From: Pomphorhynchus laevis
Taxonomy: Eukaryota > Acanthocephala > Palaeacanthocephala > Echinorhynchida > Pomphorhynchidae
DNA: 64,000 nt
NCBI GenBank assembly: GCA_012934845.2
Contig: WNNJ02001388.1
Location: 31,387 to 95,386, forward strand
Direction: 5' to 3'
The notes under the pieces were generated by a model, which was given only the letters and a program-made list of their open reading frames with translations, searched no databases and had not been told where the DNA came from. Position 1 is the stretch's first letter; each line of letters starts with the position of its first letter. Below are positions 46,664 to 61,600 of the stretch, piece after piece. The translations under genes and the position numbers were made by a program.

Positions 46664-49600
46664 TTAGACATCCTTCGGTTGCGGTCCGGCCTTAAATTTT
46701 CGTTTTATGAAGTTGTGAGATTTTAAACGTGGCAAGAAGCTTGGCTTGGATAGCACACGCTCGTTTGTGATTTCTGAATTTGCTAATCCATTGATACACT
46801 TTATAATATTGGCGGTTCTTGACTGGTTGGCTGTAGATGCTATAAAACAGACATTCGTTATAGTCGATCGATTTATTAAAAATTAAAACAAAGTAAATAA
46901 GTAAATGTTACTTTTTAACAATAAAATGTTAAAAACAAAATATATTTTCACAAATACTCAGCATTATAAATAATTTTAATTTGTTATTTAAATTCATAAA
47001 TATAATATCGAAAAATTGTAGACATTCAATCTATGTGCATCGATTAAATGTTGTAATTATAGTATTGTAATTTTCTGAAGATACCAACAGAAATTAGCGA
47101 AATATCAAAAATAATTTCTTCTTTCCTTTGATCCAGCTCCAATAATTCTTTACTTTTGATACTAATTGAATCAAGCTTTTAATATTTTCCAAAATGATAA
47201 CATGACTTTCGTGATATACTCATAGATGTACATTTAGCTGAACTGATCTTAAGTTATTTGGCGTAGACCAATTAGGTATAACGTCGATGTCTTCTCTTAA
47301 ATGTTGTTTATCCAACTCCTAAATCATAGGTCACCAAATCTTAAGATTATCATCTATTATAATAATCTTAATGTTTTAAATTTAAATTATTTCCTCTTTT
47401 CTTTGATCCAGTTCCAATAATTCTTTACAAAATAAAAGTTTCAAAACGAATAGTAAAAGCAAACATTCGTTTTGATTATTAACGATATTTCGGCTATCGT
47501 TTTTTAGATTTTGAAAACACATTGATGATAAAAGTGTAAAATTGTTATCGAACCCTAGGCAAAAAGTCCAAAAATAAAAAGAAATTCATTTTTTTTCTGA
47601 TCTACATTATATATAATGTAGATATAATGTATACTTTATATAATTGTAGATAAAAATGTACACCGATTGAATGTGTATGTAAACTAATTTTATCGTGAAC
47701 ATCATCGCAAACGATATTGTGAAGCGAATATATGCAAAAGTATAATCATTCACCACCACTAAAAGCCAATTTTACAAAATTACAAAATTATTAATTTATC
47801 AAATTGATATTAATTTGATATTATATATTTATATCAATTGATATTAATAAAAATCCCAATATTCCGTGTTTTGTAGTGGATTCGAAAATGCAAATATTAA
47901 AAATACAACAAGGAAATAACAGAACAATTCTTCCAAAAGAAGTTTTATCTATAAAATCGATAACATCTAGGATATAAATGTAGATATTTTTATTTTATAT
48001 AGAATTTCATACATTTTATATTTTGGAATTGAAACTATAATACAATGGTATAGAAAAATATATAATAATTCGTTATTATAAATTATATAAAATTTAATAT
48101 TAATAAATAAAATTTATTTATTTTTATAAAATAATTATAAATAAAACAACGATAAAATAATTATAAAAATAAATGTAATAATAATAAAACAATTAAATAA
48201 TAATAAATAATTATAATTCATTCTGTTTCACATTTGCTCCAATGGTTTATTTTGTTATAATTAGAGTTTCATGAATTAATTCCCGTAACATTAATTCTTA
48301 TTACATCATAGGACTATAGACATAACGCTCAGGTCTAGTCGGTAAATTAAAAATATCAACGTTATAACACCTTGTTTTGATAAACCAATTTAAAGGAGAA
48401 ATTATTATATTTATGTAAATAAAGATATTTTTACGAATTTTGGAGATCCATAAAATGCTATTTTATTTTAGAAATAAACGTTTTGTTGCTGATTATACTT
48501 TCAGTAGATAGCGAAATGTAAAAATAAAATAGTTCAAAAATTCTAAATTTAAAAATATGGATTAATTATTGATCAAATAATGAATCCGCATTATTGATCA
48601 AATTATAATTAATTATGGATCAAATGTGGATCAGCTATTTAGAAAAATAATTTATTACGCAAATTATTTAAAGATAAATATCATTTTGGAGCCCACATTT
48701 TCAGTCATTATGTAAAATTTATTTAGAAATTCCTTCAAAAAAGGTTTATTAACATAAAATATTTTTTTAAATATACGGGTTTACATTTATTTTTAAACTT
48801 TAAATATTGGTTTCATCATCAGCCTTCATAATATTATTGTATAAATGTAAACAAATAAAGAAAATAAAGGAAAAATAAAAAAGAAAAGAAAACCAATACA
48901 GAAATTTAAATTTTCATTTAAATTTTTAAATGAAAATTAAAAATTTATTTATTTTTTTATTTACTTGCCATGTAAATAAATTTACATGGCAAGCATGCAT
49001 TTTCTTTGATAAAAGAGAAAGTCCACTTTAAAAATACTTTTCTTTTAGTCGGCATTACTAAAATTATATCACAAAGAAAATTATATTATATTTAATATTA
49101 TAATATTAAATTATATTTTTAAATTTATTTTAATAATATTTTGTTGATTTATACTTCTCCATTATAAGAAAAAAGAAAAAAATTAATCAAATTGTCAATA
49201 AAGCAGACGAGTCGAGTGATCGTCAGCCAACATTAAAATCAGAGAAGATAACATTTATCTTATAAGATTTATCTTCTATGTAAATTAAACAAAAAACTAA
49301 AGATAAATAATTATAAATAATAAATAATTATATAAGAAGTTAGAGAATTTATATTGTTATAAAATTTATAAATTGCAATTTAAACTTAAAATCAATTTTT
49401 AAAAAATTGACTAATAAATAAGAGAAAATGACGATATATCCTTAAGATATGAATAAGGATATATATAAGGATTAAGGTCATCATGAACTGCTAAGTTATA
49501 ATATTTTAGACTATATATTGTATCATGATAAGGATTAGAGATAATCAGGATAAACTCCAATGTAATCAGGTTTTGGCACTATTACTCGAACCGACATAGC

Positions 49601-52600
49601 AGCGCAGTTAAATAGAAATATTGGTTCGCAGATCCAGACATTTAGCTCATTGAAATAAGGCGTCTTTTATGATCACATAAGCGTGTAATAACACAACCAC
49701 GATTGTGTTTAATATATTGGCAGGTACACTTACTATGATGAATACCACTAACGGCGCACCTAAGAGTGCGTCGTTGGATTGTGACGTTGGAGTACGCACT
49801 CTAAGAGCGTGACGCTTAGACTGCGTAGATGGTAGATACCACCAACGCACTCTAAGCGAATACGGAAAGAACTATACAAAGCTGTTTGAATGGACAAAGG
49901 TAAATTCCGGTAAGTAACGTTATCGTGATTGTGGACAAACGCTTTCGTATTTGAAAGTCAGTGATATAATTAATGAAAGCAGTTGCTTCGAGTGTACCAT
50001 CAAAGATAAATGTTATTACACAATGCGTAAGATGTAAAAGGCCTTTTAACATTGGAATCCAAGGTTTTCTTGGATTCTCAAAAACAGTGTTTTTGAGTAC
50101 CTATCGTACCCTCCCATTCCTTTAATTTATGATATTTCCAACGTCCATAAGCAAATCCTTTTACAATTTTGGTAAATTCTTGTCAAACATATCCAAACTA
50201 CATATTCTAAGCTTCAAAAGTACAGAACAGTTCTAATTTTGTAAAGCGCCTACATCCACTTCCTTACACAAGAGAGGTTTATCATTTTCACATTGATAGC
50301 TTTTCATATTGTGTTCGGTTATTAACGTTAAAAGAAAATCGTTTAGCATTCACGTTATGTGCAAGTTTCAGTATTTCTGAATGATTGTGCAAATGAGAAA
50401 AATGTTTTTATTAAATAATATTATTACTTAAATATTATTACCTTTGGTACCCGACGACATCGATCGTTTCATGCGGTCTAAATAACAAAATGATGAAAGG
50501 CAAAATAAATATTATGCGTATACCAGCAGACGTAAATGCATGCCGACTACCAAGGTTAGATCTGGATTGATTAGTATCGATTAACGGAACTGAAAATTGA
50601 TAGGCAAAATTAATGCTATTCCATAAAAATTATTGTTAAATAAAAAGATTTCATGGCTTTCAAGTGTATGTTGATAACTTATTGCAATTTGTTGAGCTGA
50701 CTTTTAACAACGCAATTTCCTATATATAATATTGTATTTATTTAAACGAATCAAGGCAAAGACTCTTATTTATTTTAAAAAGCTTTCGGGATTTCTCCCT
50801 TCTTTAGTATAGCAAAATCAGTTATAAATTCTGTTTCATGCAATATTTATGCTCTTTTATGAACTGCGTGTAAACTCTGGAAGAATTTGGAGAATTTTGA
50901 TGTGGATCATTGAGTATTCTGGCTTTATGATAAATGATAGATGTGATCCGAATTTAGCTGTATGTCCGACATCAGTTGTCCAATGCAATATAATTCTGTT
51001 TCTTTCCTTTTAGCCTTGTCTTTCCTTTTTGTGTTGTATGTCTGTCTGATTGTTGTTTGCATTGTGTGTCCTTTGTTTTGTATGCAGTGTTTCGCCGCTC
51101 CGTCATTCTTGGTTCGTTTGTGGGCGATGTCTGATCGACATGTGAGCGCGCGGATGTGCATCTGCCCACAGTCTGTCCAACGTACATGCTGTGGCATTTC
51201 TTGTACTTACATAAGTATATCACGCCTTTTTCAATTGTATCGGCCTTCTATTTTATACTAAACTCCTGTGACGGTGAATCTTAGTGTTGCTGCTCATTTC
51301 AGCACAACACTTGCATCGTATGTCTTTGCGTGGCAGAATAGTTCCTTCGTAGACCTCTGTATGTGTATTCTTCAGCATGTCGTTGAGTGTGTATGGGCTT
51401 CGGAAGGCTACTTTTGGAATTCAGAGGAAAGATTAACAGTTGGCGTCGACACACTTTATTGCTGATTTTATGTCTCGTTGAAGAAGTTTTCTTCACTATC
51501 CTTAATTGTCTAATTGATAAGTGTGTCCTAGTATTTTTCAGGACGATTGCTACATAATTGTATTTAATTCTAATAAATTTTAATCAATAAATGCACAAAT
51601 TTATCCAGGTAGCATACAATTACAAACAAAAATAAATTCTCAATTTGAAGTCGTTAATACAAACATTCTTCCGTCATTTTAGCAGTTATTTCAACGTCTA
51701 TTAAGTCGAGGTATCGACTCAACATAGAAGTTATCACATGGCAATCGAGTTATCGCATATCGATCGTTGTGTCGAGAAATAGGGGTCAATTCCCCATAAC
51801 ATATCAGTTCCTTCAGATGACATTTAGACATTTTATTTAAATTTTGATGCATCGTATGTTATCTATTAATATGTTATCTATTCATAAATATTGGGTTATA
51901 AAAAATTCGTACTTTATAAAAATCTTAATTATAGCTATCAATTAGTGAAATAATTATTTTTACTTCCAAAAACCAATTAGAATACTTAGCTGAGGCCACA
52001 TATTTTGTACTATACATAACTTTAAAAATGTAGATATCTTAATCTTAAAATATATGTTATAATTTTTAAAATAGCTATTTAAACTTTTGGAATTTTCGGG
52101 CTAGATCAATATAATCATATAATATTAATAAAAATATATTATAATCATATAATAATATAATCATATAATATCATATAATATAATCATATTTTTATTAATT
52201 TTAAATTTTATATTAATATTAATTATATAACCTCTCATAATATTATTTATTATTTATTATTATTTATTTTTTTTGATTTATTAATAATATAAAATACGAA
52301 GACACAGTTATCCCATTTGTTCTACTGACAAGTTATTATTTACCTGTGGACTTTGTTATCCCGGTAATATAACGTCAAAATATTAGAAATATCAAATCCT
52401 TATCCTCTAATCCTTATTATGATGCATCGTCTGTTATTTATTAATCAATTCATAAAAATTTACTTTTTAAATTTCAGTTCTAAATTTTAACTTGATGTAA
52501 GTTTAAATTATATAAAATTGTACATTGACAATTTTCACGATAGTCTTTAATTTTCGATAGAGTTTATTCTGTGAATTTTATGATTATTAATGTTTTATCT

Positions 52601-55600
52601 CAGTTTAAATATATGAACTCCGCCATGGCCGGTCCCAAGCCCGTGCTGAGAAAGGAGGGTTGGTGATAGACTTCGTGACAAGCCAGTCGTAAAACGAAAT
52701 CGTCGCATCAACAGTACGAAATTGTGTCTCAATGAACTTCGCTAATAGGCGACTACGATGGTATGGCCGTGTTCTTCGCGCAAACGAACATCAACCATTA
52801 ATAAGACCCATTTGGGTGACAGTGGAAAAAGCGGACTCCGTAACGAAGCGGAACAAAAGCTGAAGCAAAAGAAGAAGAAGATCTCAGTTTAAATATATAT
52901 CGTATGCTATTTATTAGTTATTCCTTATATCAAATTTGTCAGTTTTTAGTTGATATTTCTATACAAAAGTAGGATGACAATTTACATATTTATAAAATTA
53001 TTACGAAAGAATCAGCGGACTCTGCAACTGACCGGGAAAAAGCGAAGAAAAAGAACAAGATTGAAACAGTACTAGCAAATTATTTTTAATTCGCTTAAAA
53101 CTTTTAGCAAATACTTTTATTAACACAATCTTCCTAACACAACCATCTTCTGCATTGTGATATAAATTCATGCATGTAAGTATCAATCTGAATATCAGAT
53201 ATTTTTTGTATAGGATTCATAAGATGATATTATATATCAAATCCTTATTTTATCAAATTATATCACATCCTTATCCTTTAATCCTTATTCTGATATATCG
53301 TATGCTATTTATTAGTTATTCCTTATATCAAATTAGTATACCAAATTTTTATATCAAATCCTTATCGAATCCTTATTCTCTAATCCTTATTTCGATACAT
53401 TGTATGTAATTTATTAGTCAATTCATAACAATTGATTTTTAATTTGTATTTCAATTTCAAATTTTAACTTGATATAAATTGTATAAAATCTGAAATAAAT
53501 ATTCTTTGTAATTATTTATCTTTATTTTTGATTTATTAATAATATAAAATACGTAGGCTCAGTTATCCCATTTGTTCTACTGACAACTTATTATTGACCT
53601 ATGGAATTTGTTTCTCGATAATATAACCTCTGTCAGAAATACTGAGATTATGTATTCTTGATACGACATTATTATTTTTCTGCTAATTTTCAAACAAGTT
53701 TGAAAAATATATTTAAAACAATATATTTAAATTTAAATATAAAGTACAAAAGCAAAAATGCTAGCAATATATTAGATCAGTTTACTGAGTCAATGAATTT
53801 TTTCTATTCTTAAATTTAAAAAATCTCAAAATCTTAAGATTTAAAAAAATTTTGATTGTTCACATACCCTGTATTTCTCTGAAACTATTAATATAATAAA
53901 AATATTAATATGAAATGTCATTTAGAGGAGCTGCTATGTCATAAGCTTTGGACCGCAATTACCCAACCCAACATAACAGTGTGTTGGTATAAAATAAAAA
54001 TTTACAGTTAGGAAATTAAAAAGATTTTAACTGAAATTTATAAATTATAGATATTTAGTAACATTATAAAACCTGAATTAGTTTCATTGTAACCGTTTAA
54101 TCGTAGATAAGCTTCAGTCTTTGTTATCGGCAGTTGGGCACGTCGAGTAGGCGACCGTTGGATTTCCATGGGTTTTGAAAAAGCTACGATTCCAGAAAAA
54201 AATGTATATAAATATATAAATAGATATAAATATAATAATATTCATAAAAAATAATGCATATAAATATAAAAATAGATATAAATATAATAAATACATTTGT
54301 ATTTTGATTATAAAATAAAAGTAGTGACTGTTCATGATCTTTTAAAGATTTCATGATATATCCGAAATAAATAAACAGAAAATGAATTACGTGAATAACT
54401 AATTCACGTGATAATTAAATCAGCATATTCTTCAGCCTGCAAGCTCTCGTCACTCCTAGACAGTCATGTGATAGCCGGTAGCCCTCATCAGTAAGATGAA
54501 CTATCACACGCCGTTTCGGCTGCCTCTGTGACGTTGTGAAAATGCATTTCCGATATCTAGCTTAAATTGTTGGCGGCGTTAGCTCTTAAATCCTACAATT
54601 TACAATGCAGATCAGCATTAACAACCAGAGGATCAAACTTTCGGATGCTTGACTGTAAGAAACCGAGATTGAGTAGATCAATTCTTTCTATGTAATCTTA
54701 AGAGTTTCGTTTCAATCTGTATTGTTTGAGATTGTGAATGGCAATTATTTCCATATGTCTGGGTAGGTGTTTGAATCGAGCATATTCTTCAGACTGCAAA
54801 CTCTCGTCACTCCTAGACGGTCATGTGATAGCCGGCAGCCATCGTTAATAAGATGACGTCTCACACGCCGTTTCGGCTGCCTCTGTGACATTGCGAAAAT
54901 GCATTTCCGACATCTAGCTTAAATTGTTGGCGGCGTTAGCTCTTAAATCCTATAATTTTCAATGCAGACCATCATTAACAACCAGAGGATCAAACTTTCG
55001 GATGCTTGACTGTAAAAAACCGAGATTGAGTGGATCAATTCTTTCTATGTAATCTTAAGGGTTTCGTTTGAATCGGTATTGCTCAAGATTGCGAATAGCA
55101 ATTCTTTCCATATGTCTGGGTAGGTGTTTGAATCGAGCATATTATTCAGACTACAAACTATCATCACTCCTAGACAGTCATGTGATAGCCGGCAGCCAGG
55201 AAACTCTTAAGATTACATAGAAAGAATTGACCACTCAATATCTGTTTCTTACAGTCAAGCATACGAAAGTTTGATCCTCTGCTTGTTAATGATGGTCTAC
55301 ATTGCAAATTGTAGGATTTAAGAGCTAACGCCACCCACAATTTAAGCTAGATGTCGGAAATGCATTTTCACAATGTCACAGAGGCAGCCGAAACGGCGTG
55401 TGATAGTTCATCTTACTGACGATGGCTGCCGGCTATCACATGACCGTCTAGGAGTGACGAAAGTTTGCAGGCTGAAGAATATTCCCGATTCAAACACCTA
55501 CCCAAACATATGGAAAAATTGCTAATCGCAATCTCGAGCAATACCGATTCAAACGAAACCCTTAAGATAACAAAGAAAGAATTGACCACTCAATATCTGT

Positions 55601-58600
55601 TTCTTACAGTCAAGCATACGAAAGTTTGATCCTCTGCTTGTTAATAATGGTCTGCATTGCAAATTGTAGGATTTAAGAGCTAACGCTACTAACAATTTAA
55701 GCTAGATGTCGGAAATGCATTTTCACAATGTCATAGAGGCAGCCGAAACGGCGTGTGATAGTTGTAAAAATGCATTTCCTCTGGGAAACTAGAGCATTTC
55801 CAATAGTTGTGAAAATGCATTTTTCTCTATTAGGAAAATGCATGTCCTCATAGTTGTGGACAATGCATTTCCTCTGTGACATTGTAAAAATGCATTTCCG
55901 ACATCCAGCTAAAATTGTTGGCGGCGTTAGCTCTTAAATCCTATAATTTGGGATAGTTAGAGGACCAATATATAAATTAGAGATGTGATTATATATATGC
56001 CTGTGGTATTGAGTCAATTGTTTACAAGTTATTAATTATGCTTTCTACTTAATAATATTATATCAAATCGTGATAATAATGTAATGAACAAAATTTATTT
56101 AAATTTGCCTTTACCATTTTATTACCTATCGGGCTCGCTCGTACAGCAATACTTGAATTATTTATGTCTGTGGTATTAACCGGGTTGTTTAATGCGACTA
56201 TTATATGTAATGTCGCATTTTAAGAATATAAGTGACTAATGCGGTTGACCAGTCGCGAAATGCGACTAGCTAACCCTTTGAAGCATTTCATTATTCGGGA
56301 TCACGTAATTGTTGGAGGTAGTGCACTGAGTAAGATTTTTCAGTCAATTCACTAAAATTTATATCTTATTTACCCTTCACAAATGAAAATCTTGCATCGA
56401 ATAGTTTTGTAGAAACTATTCGTACATACACGTCGAGGCATGCCCACATAAATGACCATTAATTGTATGGGATCAATGCAATAGTGGGTTCCGCAATACG
56501 ACTTCACTGTGACTTTTTCTTTTTAACATGTAAGTCCTGCGAACACTTTCAGATGACGGAATTCTAGGTTTGCTTGAGAATTATGATGCCAAAGTACTCG
56601 TTGAACCTATTATCACATTTTTATATTTTCGACCGGACAACTACGCTAGGGCATTGAGGCCGCCCACTCAGTAAGAATTTGCTGGCTATGAAACCACTTA
56701 TATCTAACATAATAAAAAGATTATATCTAATAAAAAGATTATTTAAACCACTTATATCTAACATAAAATAACAAAAAGATTTAATTATTAATTTTAATTC
56801 AATCTCTTTAACTATCTAAGTTTAGAAATTATTATTTCATACATAGATTCTTTCTTGAAATATTCTATATAGTGTGAATAAAAATAAAAACGTAGCTGTC
56901 TTTAGTTAATTACAATCACTTCAAGGCTAAATATCTCCTATGAACAGTTACAATTATTCAAAAATGTCAAATATTCTTTTGTACGAATCACAAAGTTCAG
57001 ATACCTTGTCTTCTAGGAACACTAAGTGTTCTTGTTTTGTTATGAGCGATTGGTGATATCCTTAGTGTTTGAGTAATCGAACGATTAGCATATTTAACAA
57101 CTGGGCGAATTGGTGTTGATTGATTATGCATTTCTAAATATTTAAGCTAACATCGCGGAAACTAAAGGAGGAAAATACTTACTTGTTGGTGAAACCCTAA
57201 GCGTTTGCGTATTCGAACGAATATTGTAAACTTTTCCGGGTTTGTTATATCGTGATGTTGTCATTCCATTAGAAGAATCTAAATTTTGTTAATCAATTAC
57301 AAAAACATAGTTCAACTTACAATCGGATGCAATTTGGCTACTATTAACATTTAATGAGGCATTAGCTTTGTGGCATTGACATTCTTCTGAAGTGCTAAAT
57401 AATAATAAAAAGGAACCGATTTGGTAAATACGAAGAAACCTAGCTTTTTGGCAATTTCGAAAACGCTGCGCTGAAGATCTAAAATTACAAACAAATTGAT
57501 AAAAATAAATTCTCAATTTGAAGTCGTTAATACAAACATTCTTCTTGCATTTTTGCAGTTATTTCAACGTCTATTACATCCTGCATGCTGTTAAGCTGCT
57601 CGAATTGTCGTTCTGTTTGCAATGATACAGAACGATTTTCATCGGATTTCCGACTAGCTTCGCCTTCTAAAACAATAAACATCAGTAAGTGTGAAATCAA
57701 CAAATATAAGGTATTGACGCAGTTGATACGATTAGCGGACAAACATGCTATAGGCTTACGAAAAGGGAGTATGTTGGAGCCCTGTAAATAAATGTTATTT
57801 TACATTTCGAAAAAAAAGAGAATTCGAATTAAAGCAGGACTTTATATTTTTTTATTTTAATATTTTACAGATATTCATTATTGTTTATAATGAAAGTCCA
57901 TAATTGTTTAGTAAAGAATATCGAATTTATAATGCAGAATCAAAGGCCATGGATTTGATTTAGTGAATCAACAAAATCAAAACCATTCCATTTTAACGTT
58001 CAAATATGTGACACATACCTATAACTGATCATGCCTTTCGAGGTAAAGTTACACAATATGAAATCAGTTTAATATTGCCTTACAGTTGCTGATAGATGCA
58101 AACATTTTGCTTGTTGACATATCAGAACGTGGTCATTATGTAGAAATTGTGACTTTGAAACTATACAATAGCTATATTTGCATATACAACACATTGACAC
58201 CTTTTTGCGTTGTTGTTCTCCATTAAATCTGTGAGTAATCGGAAGACGTTATGTGCCACGTTGAGTGATGGCCGACTAACCAAACACTAGCGAAAAAATG
58301 TATGCATATGATTGTCAAAAAATACTTTTGCTCGAGCACATATCATATAATATTAAATATAATACATTAAGTAATCAAATTTTAAGAATTGCAACAATAT
58401 GTAATGATATAAACTTTCTTCAAAATCATTTAAAAAAATTAATAGATACATATTTTAAACTAGGTTACTATAAAAATAACATCAAGCAGAAAATAGTAAA
58501 ATATATAAATCAACACAATAATATAAAGAATAAATTTAAACTCTAAAGTGGCAAATTTTTATGGATAGATAATAAATAATATACTTTGTATTAGAATAAG

Positions 58601-61600
58601 ATACTAGATAGTTTTATCAGAGAAAATACATCATTAGCATGTATTTGGCCCCGCTGCTATGCTGGGTAGAGGAGTTAGAAGCCAAAACCTGATAGCATAA
58701 CAGTTCCTCCTGATTACCTCTAATTCTTATTCTGATACAACGTCTGTTATACGGATGCATATATTTACGGATGGATAATAAATAATATACTTTGTATTGG
58801 AATAAGATACTTGATAATCAAATTTTATCAGAGGAAACACGTCATGCTTTGTTGGTAAATGAATAGTCACCGAAAACTGGTTACATACAGTTCCGTTCAG
58901 ATAACATATAATCTTAATTCGGATGCATTGTATATTATTTATTAGTCAATTCATAAAAATTGAATTACAAAATTTCTTACTTATTTAAATCTGAATATTA
59001 CAAAATCTTAAGATTAAAATATTTGCTTTTATATTTTATATATGGTACGAAGTGTGAAAAAATATGAAAAATATTTAACCGATAAGTTTGAAAGAAAATT
59101 AAAGAGTAAATAATTAATAATTGATTTATTTGCTGTTACTCTAATTTATATCTAATTATTACAACTATCTAAAAAATTAATTTAAATGATTTAATATTAT
59201 AATATTGATTCAAAAACATTTAAAATATTTAAAATATCAAAAATATTAAAAATATTCAAGATATTAAAAATGATAATAAATATAACAGTTAAAAATGATA
59301 ACAAGAAGTGATGAAGTGAACACCTTTGCGTAATATATTTGAATGCCACTTCAACAAAATTGTCAGTGATGATACCTTGGATATGATTGCCTTTGCAGTT
59401 TCGATACTACCATTTATAAAGAACTAAACAGACGTGGAACCCACTGTCAAATACCTTTGTTATACATCATATGCAAACTGCATATAAATGACCGATAAAT
59501 TGTTGCAAGTATGAACAAGATAAGTGGAAATATTTCTGTTAATTTGAGGAAATGCGAAATATTATTGCACACTAAAAATTTTTGAAACAGTGAGATCAAT
59601 TTAACCAATACCAATATCGTCATAATGAAAGAAGTTGTTCTCCAAGATCGAACGAATTCGTTAGGAATTTCTAAAATAATATAATGGAAATAGGCATCCA
59701 CACTTGATCGTTAATAAAAGTGGCTATAACCGATCGAATTCTTATAATATTTATAAAATGCTAGCCTGCCACGTTTGGAACTACAACTTTGAGCCTTTAA
59801 ATAATTAAATTTTTCAAGAAATCTTGCCTGTGTGATCAAGTTACGGAAATATTGGCCGTCTTTCCCATTAAATGTGGGGCTTACGTGTGTTTGATCTTAG
59901 CTTTGTCCAGATAGTGAGATTGATAGATCATATCGAAGATGAAAACAAAAAATGAATGGTCGCTAACCAATGCTATTAAAGCCGCGCAAAATAAAACATT
60001 GCTTCAAAAATAATGAATGAGGAGTAGTTATACTTCAAAATATTATGGCAAGAAATAAACACTGAATTTGTGTTCGTTTATATTGCACGGATCATGATGG
60101 TCATCGAATTCTTATAAAGATAATTTGCTAAAATGATTTTTAAACACTTTCAGCGACAAAAGAACATATAGAGAGAGCAAATATTAATTCAAAAATTATT
60201 AATTAACACTGGGAACAATTTAAAGTTCAAATAAACTTTAAACGCTTTTAGATGAGATCAATTACATTCATCTATTAAATGCCTAATACTTTCAAATGTG
60301 TATGAAGAGAGAAAAAATATAAATTTCTTTTTACTTAAGTAAAAAATATTTTTTAGTATACTGCGTTCATCGTAATTTGAATAACTTATCTGCTAGCCAT
60401 TTCTACATTTGGCAAATCTCCTGTAAATTGGAAGATAACAAGCTATTATCAGCACATATTCAAAAATTTACTCCATTTATCTTTTCGAGATTAAAAAGTA
60501 ATAATTATAATATTAATATTATATTATGATTTATGCTTATACATTTTAGCTTAATACAGAGAAAAATTGAAATAATATACATAAATGGGTATTTTGTTAT
60601 ACATTTTTAACTGGTCAGATTTGAAAATTTTTATATTCTGAGGATGAATGCCGTAGCTCTTAAAGATTCCTCGTCGATGATTGTTGTAAAGGATTTATAA
60701 ATCATTCCGAAGTTTTAAAAGAGCAATACAGTTTCTGTAGTACATTTACGTTTAATATATTTTCCTTGATTATTAGGAAGTATCGAAGACAAATTCTTTT
60801 AAAATTAAACTTTAATCCAAGTGAATGTAGTATATGTTTAGTTTAAAATACTGATAAAGAAAACCATAGACATAACAACAATGCCAATTCGTGATTAAAC
60901 ACAAAGACACATACACTTTTTCAGTCAGACATTGCATACATAAGGACATTCTTCAAAGTTACTTAGTTAACCAGATCATTTGTTATGTAGACTGCAATAA
61001 AATTAAGTAAATAAGAAAACTTGCCTAATATACTTTACAAAGAAAATTCTTTCATACTTATTAACCCTTAAAAATTAAAAAACTAGAAAACACTAAAAGC
61101 ACATATAAAGATAGCAGCATGTAAGCGACATTTATATGGGATAGATATTGCTGTGATCATGCATATACATTCAAACCTTCAATTAGGTACAAGTCGGAAT
61201 CATCCCACTCAAGGTTCTCGAGTGTATTCGCTGGTGACAGAGATGAATGGTCTGATTTGACGCGAATCGGTAAAGCCGAACTAAACCCTTTCTTTTTACA
61301 ATTTACTGCAATTAGTAAAAATAAATAAGATGAAATCAGTGATGGATAAAACAAATCTTGCAATTAAGCGATGTCATTACCTGCTTTAAAGTCGGTAGTG
61401 GTGGTGGAATTCTGCTTAACAGCTGCATCAGCATTGTTGATTGATGAATTATCGCTATTGGAAACTATAATTTTAATTAAATGTGGAAATCAATATAACC
61501 AATTTTTCATTTGATACCTTTGGCGTTTTTTTGACGCAAATGAGTAAGTAAACTGCGTTTCAGCTGAGCAACACTAGGACTATTCACATCTTCAGTCAAC

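Noticed and set aside
54422-55760. CRISPR-like array
   Set aside because: Units are long, contiguous and without spacers; this is a eukaryotic satellite.
56812-56864. Alternative terminal exon of the minus-strand gene (EYFKKESMYE...)
   Set aside because: It has an acceptor in the right phase, but the chain through 50589, 50477 and 46839 is longer, all phase 1, and matches the composition of the tail. It could still be an alternative 3' end.
59447-59701. 84-codon hydrophobic minus-strand frame
   Set aside because: Composition typical of random AT-rich sequence; no family resemblance or splice signals.
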